Counted from the stretch's first letter, positions 35,441 through 46,599 are shown. The stretch is 64,000 nucleotides of DNA from Rhabdophis nuchalis (GCA_039707465.1 CM077645.1:59831850-59895849); one strand, 5' to 3'. Notes: generated from the letters alone by a model not told the origin. Numbers and translations are program-made.

Positions 35441-36917
35441 GACTGCGCAGGCGCGAAGATGGCGGTCTGCCTCTGAGCTCCGTTGGGTCCTGGAGCTCGT
35501 TGGCTTAAAAAATACATGCAGCCCAGTATGTTTTCCATTCTTAAGGGCCGGGCCCAGTGAGTTGCTTACCCTAGCAACAGATTGAGACCTGGACGGCCCT
35601 CTAGGGTAAGATAGCGGCGGAGATATCGCCAAGGACGCCGAGGACGCCGGGCGTGGATGGCGGCGGAAACGTGGCAGCCAGAACGCTGGCCTGAGGAGAA
35701 GGAGGTCGATGTGAAGGCCGATGTGAGTGCCGACTCGAAGCTGATTTTGAGCTGGAGGCCAGGAGGATGTGGTGGCCGGGGCTAGAGCGGCACTGGGACG
35801 ATCTACGGAGCCGCGTTTCTGAGCTGGGGCGAGCTATTGAGTTGCGGCCATCGGGGAGGCTTGGAAACGGAGGAGAGACTGGATCGGGCTGGGAGCGGCC
35901 GGCCCGAGGCCTCTAGGAGGAGGTGAGACTCTTTTTTTGGGCGGCGGAAAAAGAACGGCTGGAAGATCTGAACATCATGGCCGTGGCTTATGCATCCTGT
36001 GTGACATCACCCACCCACTGGAGCCTCTGGATGGGCCGGATTGGGCCGGAACGGGGGCTTCGCTGGTTGTGGGGAGGCCGGGCCTGGGAGACGGAAGAGT
36101 GGTCGGCCCGAGATCCGAGGCCCGAGGTCCGAGGCCTCCAGGAGGAGATGAATCCTGGAGACCAGAGGAGCTTGGTGATTCTTGGTAGTGGTATGATCGA
36201 GGCCTATAAGAACTGGATGATCGAGGCCTATTAGAACTGTTACCCGGGCCTGGCCAGGAGTAGGAGGAACGTCTTGGCCTGGCCTTTTCTGAGAGGATGC
36301 AAGACCAGAAGAGCCCTTTTTAAAAGCTGGGCTCCAGAGACTGCCCACTCCCCTCCCCCCCTCCTCCATTCCCAACTATTCCCCAAATTATACTCATGAC
36401 CCCCCCCCCACCCGGACTGACAGACTATTTTAACATCTGCGATGAATTTTAAGATCAAGCCAGACTATATCTCACTGTGCATGTGAATTATTTAATCATT
36501 AATTTTAACATCTATTTTTACCATTCAAATTGCCAACGATGCTCCCCATAATCAACTGTGACCCATTTTATATCTCGTATTTATATTTGTATTATATTTT
36601 TATATCTATATATTTATATATTTATGTATTTATATGTGTCTATGTATTTATATATTTATATTTATATAGTATAATTATGATCATGTACTCTAAGGCAGAC
36701 CTTATGCTACTGCGAGAGTCCCCGCTCTCGCAGGTTTGGCCCTCCTCGTTAACGAGGGCCCGCCTTGAGGAGGGATTTATCAATCCGGAGAGGTGGGCGA
36801 AGCGCGGCCTCAGGGGTTTTTTAACTGTATTTTTAATTGCCTGTGCCCCGCCTCGAGTCCCTTTGGGGAGAGAGAGCGGGATATAAAATTAAAATTATTA
36901 TTATTATTATTATTATT
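35441..36917 (+). mobile_element. Non-autonomous element with CpG-rich 5' end and L2-like tail, nested in L2
   Basis: This 1.48-kb plus-strand insert lies in the endonuclease of the minus-strand L2. Its last about 80 bp ('cctgtgccccgcctcgagtc', 'ctttggggagagagagcggg', then (ATT)n) is an L2-type 3' end, so L2 machinery probably moved it. The first about 500 bp is CpG-rich and contains no recognisable protein. The middle has a purine-rich tract, a tandem 24-bp duplication (36193-36216, 36217-36240) and AT-rich filler with repeated 'tttatatattta' words. Just before the tail are two tight hairpins (gcgagag / ctctcgc, 36712-36731; cctcgttaacgagg, 36746-36759). Four bases, attg, at both edges fit a short target duplication partly hidden in the tail. 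Confidence 0.75.
35456..35465 (+). promoter_or_regulatory. YY1-like site at the 5' end of the nested element
   Basis: The motif 'aagatggcgg' begins 16 bases into the insert. It matches the classical YY1 initiator (AANATGGCGG) that in human L1 sits at a similar distance and positions transcription from +1. With the CpG-rich surroundings this suggests an internal RNA polymerase II promoter. A second 'gatggcggcgg' occurs near 35654. Function is inference only. Confidence 0.45.
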
Positions 36918-37360
36918 GTGGCGATCACCTCGAGCAGCTTGGGCAGGGCTGCTGTTACATAGCGGAGAGCCAGGTATACAATCAGCACGCCCAACTGCCT
37001 CCCTAGGCCCCACTTCATGCAGAGGGACTCACAACCGGTGGTTTGTGGCACAATGGTCTCTCTCGGCTCAACACCTTCCCTAACAATAACCGCTACCCCT
37101 CCACCCCTGCCTAGGGCCCGGGGCTGATGAAAAGCGCGGTAACCTGGCAGGCACATTTCAACGAGGGGGAGTCCTCCCTCGTGGCCCAGCCAGGTCTCCG
37201 CAATTCCCACCAGGTCCGGCTCCCCCTCTGACACAAGGTCATGGATGAGGGGGGTTTTGTTGACCACGGAGCTGGCGTTGCAAAACATCAGCTGCGGGCC
37301 CTGGCACTGTAATCCCTGACCACCTAGCCTGTGGGGGCTGTGGCACCTGACCGTCTGCAA
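36915..37360 (-). pseudogene. L2-type endonuclease, N-terminal half
   Basis: The residues LMFCNASSVVNKTPLIHDLV, then DLVGIAETWL (metal-binding glutamate), GYRAFHQPRALGRGGGVAVI and LGVLIVYLALRY belong to the start of the L2/CR1-group endonuclease. The domain is cut after LLEVIAT by the nested element; the isoleucine run that follows is the translated (ATT)n tail of that insert. No ORF1 or 5' UTR precedes it, so the element was truncated at its 5' end on insertion. Confidence 0.88.
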
Positions 37361-37365
37361 CCATC

Positions 37366-39232
37366 GTCTGCAATTAATATCTTATTTTCTTGTTTTGTGG
37401 AAGAGGGACATTTAATTCCTTTGTCTCTTGACATGTATCTTAGAATGGTCAGCCACTCTGTAATTGCTGCCTGTATGGTAGTTGGCACTGAACAGAACAG
37501 AAGAAAACAATAGCAGACTTCTAAATACCTTTCTTGTACCTTCTAGCATTTTCCCCTCTTGGAAGAAACTTATGGGCAGCACACCAACTTTCCTCTGTTC
37601 CCCTTATTAGCTTTGATTTTTTGGACACAGGCAGTATTTAATCCCATGTTCATTTATATTTGTACAGCAGGATGAGAAGTAATAAAAGTTTGTCACAGTG
37701 TTATTATGCAGCTCCACCCATTATTTATTTGCATCAAATTCTTTGCACCATGTTGGCATCCCTGCAGCTAGGGATGGCCTCTTATGATAGTGTTGGCAAT
37801 GGGTGAAATATTTAATTAAATCTTTTATTATGATCACAGACCAGAATAAAAAATTAAAACATTAAAGTAAAATAAAATAACAGAACAAGGCATAATAGTT
37901 TATTGCTATCAATAATTTTAATTATTAATAATAATTTTGCCTAATTTTATATAGTAGAATTAAGCTACATTCAAAGAAGATGTATGAAACTAATCTGATA
38001 GTATAGTTGAACATAAAAAGATCAGAATTTTCCAGATATTTTGTCAGGAAGGTGTTATAAAATGAATCCGTGAATCTGTATAGAGTGAAAAATAGCTGAC
38101 TTTCAATACAATATCCTACATGCAAAAGACAAAAGGATTCCAGTAATAAATAATAAATGGATGAAGTACTTTTTTCTTGTTTGCTTCAGTAGAAAAATGA
38201 CATGGTGTTATTATATAATACAGCAATCTAAGCTGACAATCACCAGAGCTGGGATCATTACATTATGGCCAGGCTATCTTTGGTGGGAATGTACCATCTG
38301 AAATTAGTAAAAGCAATCTCTGTGGGAGTACCTTTATCAGAATTACCTGGAAACATATTCCATTGACCACTACAAGAGCTACCTTTGAATAAATATAGTT
38401 AGATTATGTGTATCTTGGATTATAAATTCTTTTACACCAGATTTACATATCATAATGCCTTTATTATCCCTTGCACTTGATTCTTTCAAAGGAAGTTTAG
38501 CAATAAATATAACTTTGGATAATTTTGCTACACTGAAAAAAACCCCACTTTCTCTCCAGTATTATTTTAATAGTGTTGCATATTCTTTATGACTTAACCC
38601 TTTCTTCCTAATGCTAACTCTATTGTTATTTATGAGAAACAAACTTCTGTACTATGCATTTCAACAAAACCTATAAGAACAAGCAGTAAGATCCCACTTC
38701 TGTATGTCTTCAGCTTGATGTCTCCAAAATGCTGCAATAACTTTAAAGTTGTTTTTCAATCATGATCGAATAATGAGAATGTCAAGGTGCATAATCATTT
38801 GCCAATACAAGATTACACATTTGCTTCCCATTGTTTCTGACAAAGAAATCAACAAAGAACAAGAGGCACTGAAAAAGACAGGAGAGGACCTGGCATAATC
38901 TAAGACAAGCCAATGCTGTGGGAGAGCAAAAATGTGGCATTCTATGTGATGAGTCATACATGTTTTTATCCTTTGTTGAGGTTTATAAAAGATTTGGCAG
39001 TACATAATCTCCAAACTCAGGGAATCATTGAGTTAATGGGCCTATTTGACCATTTAGGCTACCAAGGCCAAATTCTGCTCAGCACAGAATTGAAATATCC
39101 ACAACAGATGGCCTTCCAGACTTGCCTCAGTCATTTCCAGGGTTGGGATATAGAGCTTTTCTCCAAGTAATTAATTCCACTTATTTTTAGAAAGTACTCT
39201 TCACTCAACTGTTATTCCAGCAAGAATTTATC
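37366..39232. other. Featureless AT-rich stretch
   Basis: No gene or repeat recognised. Frames at 37925-38125 and 38760-39014 have no domains. Confidence 0.45.
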
Positions 39233-39237
39233 ATTAG

Positions 39238-39725
39238 TGTTAGCAACTCTGGGTTCAGAACCAGTATTAAAACTCTGGTTCCTTTACCAGTGTTAGCAAA
39301 TAAATGCGGAATAGTGTAATTCACCGGACAGCAACGAGATACGTTGCTGTAAACCACAAACAAACTCTAAAACAGTGATAGTAAGAAAATAAATAGTCTT
39401 TACTTTGTAGCAACTAAAATGCTTCTTCCGACTAACTTCTCAAACAATGATAACAGTCCTACATCAAACCGAGTTTATCTTACAGTGATGCAAACAATAC
39501 TCCTCCTTCACAGTTCAGCTTCTCAAACGACAATCAGGTAACACAGGATCACAAGGAATCAAACAGGGAATTGACTGTGTTCCTGACTTGCTTATATGGT
39601 AATGCTGAGCAGCACAGCCAATCAAACACAATCAGAATTAAGTTCAGTTCTTAAAGCTACATAACTTCTTAAGAACATAGGCTCATACATATTGTCAACC
39701 CAATATAAGGCTGAATATCCTAACA
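39238..39725 (-). repeat. LTR of the copia element, 488 bp
   Basis: On the minus strand it begins TGTTAGGATATTC and ends GTTGCTAACA, giving the canonical TG...CA ends and 6-bp inverted termini (TGTTAG / CTAACA). It is bounded inside by the polypurine tract and outside by the 5-bp target duplication. The word tgttagcaa also occurs at 39293, inside the LTR. No second complete LTR exists in the window. Confidence 0.85.
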
Positions 39726-39739
39726 TACTCTCCCTTGGG
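39726..39739 (-). other. Polypurine tract of the copia element
   Basis: The minus-strand sequence 'cccaagggagagta' directly abuts the LTR start, the position where plus-strand DNA synthesis is primed in LTR retrotransposons. Confidence 0.75.
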
Positions 39740-39795
39740 TTGATCAATATATATTTACATCCTTAATCCTAAAGCATCACAGTACTCCTTGTGCT

Positions 39796-40662
39796 TTATT
39801 GCTCCTCATTCGTAAAATGGTCAGCCACATTATTTTCTGACATACAATAGACAAGTTTTACCATTTCACTCTTAATACACTCTCTTACATTTAAATACCT
39901 AAGATCAGCGTGCTTTGATCTTGTCTTTACAGCTATATTCGTAGCCATTTGTATAGCTGCCTGATTGTCCTCATATACAGTAACAGGGCACCTTACTTTT
40001 ATTCCTAAATCTACCAACAATTGCTTTACACTTATTAAATCAGTACATAACAGTGACAGGCATGAAAATTCTGCCTCCATTGTAGACAAGCTAAGATGCT
40101 TTTGTCTGATGGAACACCAACTTATTAATGATCTACCTAGAAATATAGCAATCCCTGAGGTAGACTTTCTTGAGTTGATGTCAGTGGCAAAACTCGCATC
40201 TGCGTATGCTGTTAATTCTAACTCCTCTGCCGGTTCCAAATATAATGCATGATGCATAGTATTTTTCAGATATCTCAATATTCTCTTTGCAACTTGCCAG
40301 TGCCTCTCATTCGGTTCTGCACTATACCTCGCCAGTTGGTTAATGCTTGACCAATTGCCTTGCCTTGACCAATTTCTGATATACATTAGACTACCTATCA
40401 GCGATTGGTATATCCCTCTGTCAAACAATCGGCTCTCTGTGTCGCTATTAATGAACTCCTGACCTATTGGAGTTTTTGATGGTTTACATAGCTCCATGTT
40501 ATACCTTTTTAATAATGCGTTGATCTTTTCAGTCTGTGAAATCTTAAAGCCTTTACCGGTCTTCTCGATTCTTAATCCTAGGTATTGCCGTATTTCCCCT
40601 AGGTTCTTTATTCTGAAATGGGCCTTTAATTGATCAACTATGCTCTCTGCATATCCTAACAA
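39796..40662 (-). pseudogene. Ty1/copia pol fragment: RT C-terminus and RNase H
   Basis: An uninterrupted frame of 288 codons. Residues 1-35 (ESIVDQLKAHFRIKNLGEIR) follow the catalytic YVDD motif of copia reverse transcriptase, which itself is missing. IYQSLIGSLMYI and ARYSAEPNERHWQVAKRILR are copia-type connection motifs. The RNase H domain has the expected acidic set: AYADASFATD, the glutamate in SLSTMEAEF and the aspartate in VYEDNQAAI, then RSKHADLRY and a C-terminus like the usual LADIFTK (here VADHFT). The lack of stops over 860 bp suggests a young insertion. The frame begins at a TTG at the deletion breakpoint, so it is a remnant, not a gene. Confidence 0.93.
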
Positions 40663-40666
40663 TTAG

Positions 40667-40988
40667 GTTATTACTCTGTAAACTGAATAGATTTGCTATA
40701 GAGTATTTGACCATTTTGTAAGAACTAAACATACTTCATGTTTGATGTCCAATCTGGACAAGCAGATAAACTTTAACAAGAGCCATTAGATATTAAATAT
40801 AGCTAACCATGACGAGAAATTGACAATATGAAATAGATAGGATTTCTACAGCTTTGGCTGCAATACTACATTTGTATCATAGAATTCTCTATTGACCCAT
40901 AGTATGTGTGACTATGTTGCTGGTCATTCAGCTTAGACTATTTATTGGTTGGGTCATCATTTCAGAGATATTTCCTTACCTAAATAGA
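40667..40988. other. Short unannotated stretch
   Basis: Unique-looking sequence right of the copia element; nothing recognised. Confidence 0.4.
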
Positions 40989-41179
40989 TTGACAATGGGT
41001 GGGCAAAAAAGAAGTGATAGCCAAAGAAACTTTTGGCCACCCCTTCTTTTTCATGCTGGTTTCCCCACTGAGTTTCCTTATGGATTGCTCACAGGGAGCA
41101 TTACAAATCCTTCCTTCCTTCCTTCCTTCCTTCCTTCCTTCCTTCCTTCCTTCCTTCCTTCCTTCCTTCCTTCCTTCCT
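40989..41179 (+). repeat. Interspersed repeat leading into a (TTCC)n array, second copy
   Basis: The segment with 'gggtgggcaaaaaagaagtg' and 'ggtttccccactgagtttcc' parallels 24994-25100, and like it ends in (TTCC)n (about 41109-41179, 17-18 uninterrupted units). This array is purer than the one at 25.1 kb. Confidence 0.7.
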
Positions 41180-42091
41180 GTAGTATGCAGACATTCTTTT
41201 TGTATTGTGCAATTATCAAAGGGAAGTACATTCCACTCATTTCTTGCATTATGTTAATGAGATCCAGAAAATGCAAGAGTCACCTGTTTTGTATTTATTA
41301 TTTTACTAATGAAACGGAGTTCCATCAACAATCCCTCTAGAATGTTCACACTGGGTTTGAAATTGTTTTTTTAGATACTAATAATGGGAGCAGGCAACAT
41401 TGACCAGAATGTGGTTCTTTCCCCTTTCTTTTTTCTTACAAACCAGCGGCTACAAAATAGCAAATTGTTGCTGTCCGCTCCCCAAGTCATTTCCTAATTG
41501 CTTGTAATTTCTTTTCTATGCCTCTGGTAAAGTTGATAGAGATGATGTTTCTTCTTCCAAGGTCATATCACTCCATTTGCTATCCATAGTATCTACAGAA
41601 TTCATTTCAGATTATCTTCCTCCTACCCTACCCCATTCTCATTTCTAGCCACTGCAGCAATATGTAGCTCTGGCTATATTGGGCAAAATGCCTGGCTATA
41701 AAGTTCCCTATATATTATTGTTGCAGCTTTGCGGTTTGTAACTAAATTTTAAATAAAAAAGAAAAATTGTGTTTTGGAAGAATTGCGGCCACCACTATTG
41801 TTCAGACGTTTTTATGAAGATCAATATATATTGTTCTGGAAATATGATAATCCAGCTTAGTAGTTTATTCTATCTTTTTGGGATGGCTCAAGCTTGTCCG
41901 CTTGAGAACCTGAAATAGCTTGAAGCAGCACATTTATAAAATGTCTTTTATTTTCCTATTGTTCAGATAAGAGGGACAGAACTCATTGGTTCAAAATGTC
42001 CTTTGTGTCCCAATATTTTCATCACTAAAGGTGAATAAAGATTTAAAGGTTTCCCTATCCAGTGTAGTGCTCATCTCCAATTCTCAGCCTA
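41180..42091. other. Featureless AT-rich stretch
   Basis: No gene or repeat recognised. Confidence 0.45.
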
Positions 42092-42808
42092 GAGAGTTGG
42101 GTTTCTACCGGTTTGCACTAATTCTCCCGAACTGGTAGCTCTGCGGTCAAGCAAACAGTGAATCGGTTCTCTGTTGCTTTGAAAGTGGGCCCACCCACCC
42201 GCCCCTGGGTTATACCTACCTTTATTCCAGCTTCTGAAGCCCAGCTGATCAGGGGTGGCAGATTTATTTATTTATTTATTTATTTTATTACATTTATATC
42301 CCGCCCTTCTCCGCAGAGGACCCAGGGCGGCGCACAGGAGATTTAAAAAACATACAAAAATAGAACATAGATAAATAATTTAAAATATATATTAGATCCC
42401 AAACCTGTGCTAAAACCAATTATTAATTAAAAACCCAATTTAAAACTTTTCTAAAAGTCCCCATGGGAGGTTAGGCTAGGCCGGCTTGATGAAAAAAGTA
42501 TGTCTTTAGAGGCGGAGGTCGGTGATGGTCCGGAGTTCAGGGGGTAGGTCGTTCCAAAGGGCAGGGCCCACCACAGAGAAGGCTCTTCCACTGGGTGTCG
42601 CCAGTCGGCATTGTCCGGCCGACGGCACCCTGAGAAGGCCCTCTCTGTGGGAGCGTATCGGTCTAAGGGATGTATGGGGCACGAGACGGTCTCGCATATA
42701 AGCTGTTTTCCTTGCTTTCTGAGCAAGGATCTTTCAAGTATGCATGCATGCACAACTCATGTGCTCACTCAGCTAACCAGTAGGAACGCCGGTAGGAACC
42801 CACCACTG
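42092..42808. mobile_element. hAT-like MITE split by an L2 fragment
   Basis: The left end 'ttgggtttctaccgg' and the right end 'ccggtaggaacccaccactg' are diverged inverted repeats of the GGTTCC-type variant seen at 8799-8969. The halves 42092-42263 and 42697-42808 belong together, with about 430 bp of minus-strand L2 between them. A clear 8-bp target duplication is not visible, perhaps because the left terminus has decayed. Confidence 0.65.
42264..42696 (-). mobile_element. L2-type LINE 3' end nested in a MITE
   Basis: A (TTTA)n tail at 42264-42290 is followed by 'catttatatcccgcccttct' and, on the minus strand, a frame (42506-42697) for RDRLVPHTSLRPIRSHREGL, RVPSAGQCRLATPSGRAF and ALWNDLPPELRTITDLR. 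It is 5'-truncated to the last about 65 codons plus the 3' UTR. The SAGQC variant differs from the STRLC form at 11.6, 33 and 48.6 kb, and matches 44.3 kb, so two L2 subfamilies are present. Confidence 0.85.
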
Positions 42809-42824
42809 CTAGGGAATCTGTGTT

Positions 42825-43065
42825 GTCTGAGAGATGCTTCCATCATCATGTGACCAGCATCAAAGTATGGAATGCAGTAAGCTTGGCCGCTTAAGCGATA
42901 CCTATTTATTTACTCACATTTGTATGCTTTCGAACTGCTAGGTTGGCAGGAGGTAGGGCAAGAAAAAGCCCATTATACAGCACTTGGGTCTCGAATGTGT
43001 GCTGCCAGCTTTCCAGCTAACAAGTTCAGCTTCTTAACCACTGAGCTATTCAAGGGAATAGACCT
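42825..43065 (-). mobile_element. tRNA-derived SINE
   Basis: Read on the minus strand: a head with 'agctcagtggttaagaagct' and 'cattcgagacccaag' (B-box region), then 'ccaacctagcagttcgaaag' and 'catacaaatgtgagtaaata', the same family as 12105-12345. It directly abuts the MITE right end at 42808. Confidence 0.65.
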
Positions 43066-43156
43066 CACTTAAGCACTGATTGGATAATTCAGGACAGGGC
43101 AGAAAAATACAGAAGAGGTAGAAGAAGGGTTAGGGTGATATTACATTGATATTACG

Positions 43157-43630
43157 TTTTCCCCTGCTTTATTTTAAAAAAAACTAGCACTGTCTGGAGA
43201 ATCCATATGTATTTTGTCATCTCTCTTAGAAAGTGATTTCCATCGTGTTCCATTTTTAATATTATTGTATTAGCAAAGGATTATTTTGCATTTGGGGTAT
43301 AGTATGGAAGAGATGGCTGCTGGGACTTTTATATCACCACCCCCTTGGTTTTGTCTCTTTGTCCTGTCTTCCAAGGTTATCCCCACATACCATTATAGGT
43401 TTTTCATTCCTTTTCACTCTAGAAAATTGTTTTGTGGTAAAGGATACATGCTAGAAGATGTAGCCATATGTGGAGCTATTTAGAGAGATGCGTTGTTATT
43501 ATGCTACATGTGGAAAGAAATAGGTTTAAAAATGGGATATGATGGAAATCACTTTCCAAGACAGAAGACAAAATACATATGGATGCTCCAGACAGTTCTA
43601 CGTTTTTTAAAATAAAGCAGGAAAGAATTG
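43157..43630. repeat. Long imperfect inverted repeat, arms about 100 bp
   Basis: The left arm 43157-43258 pairs with the reverse complement of 43529-43630. The middle about 80 bp agrees at roughly 90% by hand ('ctgtctggag', 'atccatatgtattttgtc' and 'aaagtgatttccatc' in both). The spacer is about 270 bp. No target duplication or known transposon end is evident. A transcript across it could form a long hairpin. Confidence 0.8.
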
Positions 43631-43639
43631 AGCTTTGAT

Positions 43640-43986
43640 TTTTCTGAATATCCTTCTGAGTCGGGAAATGAATCAGAACAGATTACTCTGAGACTGACCT
43701 GAAATAGAGTAGGTTTTTTATTACTTACTGTCATCTCCATTTTATCTTGTATGGTTAGTAATTGTTTATCTTTCAGATAGAAAATATGAAGAGACTATTT
43801 CCTTTTCTGTATATCAAGAAACACTATTTGCAAATTTGTGGATCAGTACATTTTTAAATGTACCATATATTAACTTTTAAAACTTTCTCGGAATACATTG
43901 ATGTAGGAAAGGGATAGAATAAAATATTAATTAAATAATATTTGATTAATTTTTTTACTTCTTTGATAAATATCTAGTGATAACAA
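43640..43986. other. Short AT-rich stretch
   Basis: Nothing recognised. Confidence 0.4.
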
Positions 43987-44139
<153 letters not shown>

Positions 44140-44528
44140 TCGTATTTATATCCCGCACCCATCTCTCACAGAGGGACCCGGGGCGGCGCACAGGAAAATT
44201 TAAAAACAAATACAAATATACAAAAACTCTTAAAAACTATATTAAACCCAACCCTGTGCTAAAACATAATTAAAACCCCCAAATTAAAACTTTGACCAGC
44301 TAATAGTCAGTTCAGTATTGGGAAGTTCATGCCAGGCTGGCTAGCTGGAAAAAAATGCGTTTTTAAGCGCTGGCGGAATAGGCGGAGGTCCGAGATGATA
44401 CGGAGTTCGGGAGGTTGGTCGTTCCAGAAGGTTGGGCCCACCACAGAGAAGGCCCTTCCCCTGGGCATCACCAACCGGCATTGCCCGGCCGATGGCACCC
44501 GGAGAAGACCCTCTCTGTGGGAGCGAAT
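44140..44528 (-). mobile_element. L2-type LINE 3' end
   Basis: It starts after the (TTTA)n array with 'gtatttatatcccgcaccca' and 'gacccggggcggcgcacag'. The minus-strand coding tail (44307-44528) shows HREGLL-type sequence, PSAGQCRLVMPRGRAFSVVG, WNDQPPELR and DLRLFRQRLKTHFF. It is 5'-truncated within the C-terminal domain and belongs to the SAGQC subfamily with 42264. Confidence 0.88.
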
Positions 44529-46129
44529 TGCATAATAAATACTGATTTAATTTCAGCTTCAGATGTCTTCCGATGTCTTCCTTGTTAAAATGTTTATGCA
44601 GTTTCTATAACTTGATCTGCCCTCATTCATCCATAGAAAATGCCATTTGGAAGTCAAATAGTTGCATTTACACTCGTACGTTTGGCAGTACATCAACTAT
44701 TGCAGACTAATATCTTTATAAGGACTAAATTGCCTCCCTAGGAAATCATTGGAAGGAGGGTATTGTTTGAAAACTTTAAATTTTAGGGACAGAGAAAGGT
44801 GAAGGACAAAAGGGAAAAGATAAAGGATCTTAGTCAATTTATTATAAAATAGACAACTTAAGAAAAATGCATCCCATTTATACAACTCTTAAGAATTGGA
44901 TGATCAGGTAGTAAATAAAACACCCCACATCACATCCATTTAAAACATCTAGCCATGGAAATATATGCGGCTACTAGATGAAAGTATTGATTCTATGAGC
45001 TAGTGAAGGCAGAGGTGTTAAATGCCTGGTTCAATCTCAGAAATAAAATATGTACTGAGTAACAAAATGTCTTTGCTGAAATCCTTAAGCAAGAAATCTT
45101 CATGAAGATGAAATGAATGAAAGGACATTGATATTAAAGCTTACCACTCCCATTCTCCCTCCTTCATTTATTTAGCTCCCTCCCTCTGTTTTATTATATA
45201 CACAGCAATAATTTTTACTGATGGGAAAACTGGGGTTTATGATTCAAATTCTCTCCTTGATAGGAAAGAATATTGCACTTTGAGGTTTAAGCATGAAATA
45301 AGCCTTGATCTCATTTTCAAAGTTAATGGTCAATATAGTTGAAAGAGAGATCACTTTAGAGAATTGAATTGTTCAAGACCAAGTTTGATGGTTTGAAATT
45401 CTGAAGGTTTTTAGCCTGCTTCCTTCATATTCTACATTTGCATCTTATTCTAGAACAAAATAGTCTAAGTAACTTACTATAAAAATATAATACAATTTAA
45501 ATGCAAATAGAGCACAAACCATATTCTGTAATCAAAAGAAAAACAAGTCTCCCTATAAAAATCTTCCAGTCCTCTACATTTAATTTTAAAACCTATGAGA
45601 GCCAAAAAATGGGATGCAGGGTTTGAGAAAACAACATTAAGTGACTACAATCAGTTTGAAATATTATGTTTATGTTCATGCAATGATTAAATCAGCAAAA
45701 GTATGAAACAGGTAAAAAGCTTCATATAAAAAGTGTTGACTGAAAGTTTCCAAAACAAAATGCTCTCATGCAGCTCAGCTGTGGTTCAGATAAATCTGTT
45801 CTCATTTCTAAAATGTTCCATATCTATCTTTGAAAATAAACCTTGCAACCATTTCCTTCACGAAAAGCAGCTGTGTATTTCTAGGAAATTATTACAATAG
45901 TCTTTTCTAGAAGAAAAGGATTAGGAAATACAGATAGCCCCAGTCGTATTCTTGTTCAGGAATACATTTTTTTGTATTTGATTATTAATATTAGTGGTTG
46001 AATTTGTAAGAATCCATATGTTATAATCCATATGTTCCTTGCACCAGATTACATTTTGTTGGAATGTTTTATTCTGCCATTGTAAACAAAGGCATTCTAA
46101 GGAATATTTTTATCCGGAGTACACAATAT
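44529..46129. other. Featureless AT-rich stretch
   Basis: No gene or repeat recognised. Confidence 0.45.
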
Positions 46130-46391
46130 TTTATGTGTGTGTGTGTGAGAGAGAGGTTTTTGAGCTGATGTTGAAAGGAAAGCAGTATGCTTCCTCCCTT
46201 AATTGGGGCTTAACAGGGTGCTGTAACACAAATATATATTTGTGTATATATTGTGTATATATTGTGTATATGTGGATTATGTCACAGACATAATCCTGCC
46301 TGATGATGGCAAGTGAGATCTTGCCAAAACGTTGCAATAACATCTCCATGCTATATACACGGGAAAATCCCCGAAGCCAGCAGTTCCATAT

Positions 46392-46392
<1 letters not shown>

Positions 46393-46462
<70 letters not shown>
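46393..46462. repeat. (GATA)n microsatellite, about 17 units
   Basis: Uninterrupted gata repeat inside the mosaic region. GATA arrays are prominent in snakes (Bkm-type satellite), which weakly supports the organism guess. Confidence 0.95.
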
Positions 46463-46464
<2 letters not shown>

Positions 46465-46599
46465 TGTTTTTTCACAACTTCCTGTTAGGGCCCCATTAAG
46501 GGAGGAGACATACTGTTTCCCTCTCTGTCTTTCGGCTCATCACCAGAGACCATCTAGACAGAGAACCATGAATTATGTTGTGTTAATTTTTTTAGATAT

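Larger units (their letters stand above)
32762..37365 (-). mobile_element. L2-type non-LTR retrotransposon, 5'-truncated, with nested insert
   Basis: The minus-strand element reads from 37365 down to an (ATT)/(GTT) simple tail at 32762-32812. In order it encodes an apurinic-type endonuclease, a linker, reverse transcriptase and the conserved C-terminal region, then a 3' UTR ending in the reverse of 'accgctccgagtcccttcgg'. About 3.1 kb belongs to the element itself and 1.48 kb to a nested insertion (35441-36917). It is not functional: one nonsense codon near 34956, frameshifts near 34680 and 33750, and a truncated start. 'aattaata' next to both ends is a possible target duplication, but overlaps the simple tail. 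Confidence 0.9.
39238..40661 (-). mobile_element. Ty1/copia LTR retrotransposon, 5' half deleted
   Basis: On the minus strand, from right to left, are the last part of pol, a spacer, a polypurine tract and one complete LTR. The perfect 5-bp duplication attag lies at 39233-39237 and 40662-40666. The right edge carries 'atatcctaaca', which equals the outer LTR terminus (39715-39725). So both original outer ends appear to be present, but the 5' LTR except its last bases, gag, protease, integrase and the first part of reverse transcriptase are gone. Deletion by recombination at this shared 11-mer explains the structure. Confidence 0.88.

Noticed and set aside
35923..36375. Overlapping 83-122 codon frames on both strands in GC-rich DNA
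   Set aside because: High GC lowers stop frequency; frames overlap on both strands, show no motifs, and lie in the non-coding part of the nested element.
32994..37360. A possible functional LINE or host gene with endonuclease and polymerase domains
   Set aside because: A nonsense codon, two frameshifts, a 5' truncation and a 1.48-kb insertion make it a dead copy.
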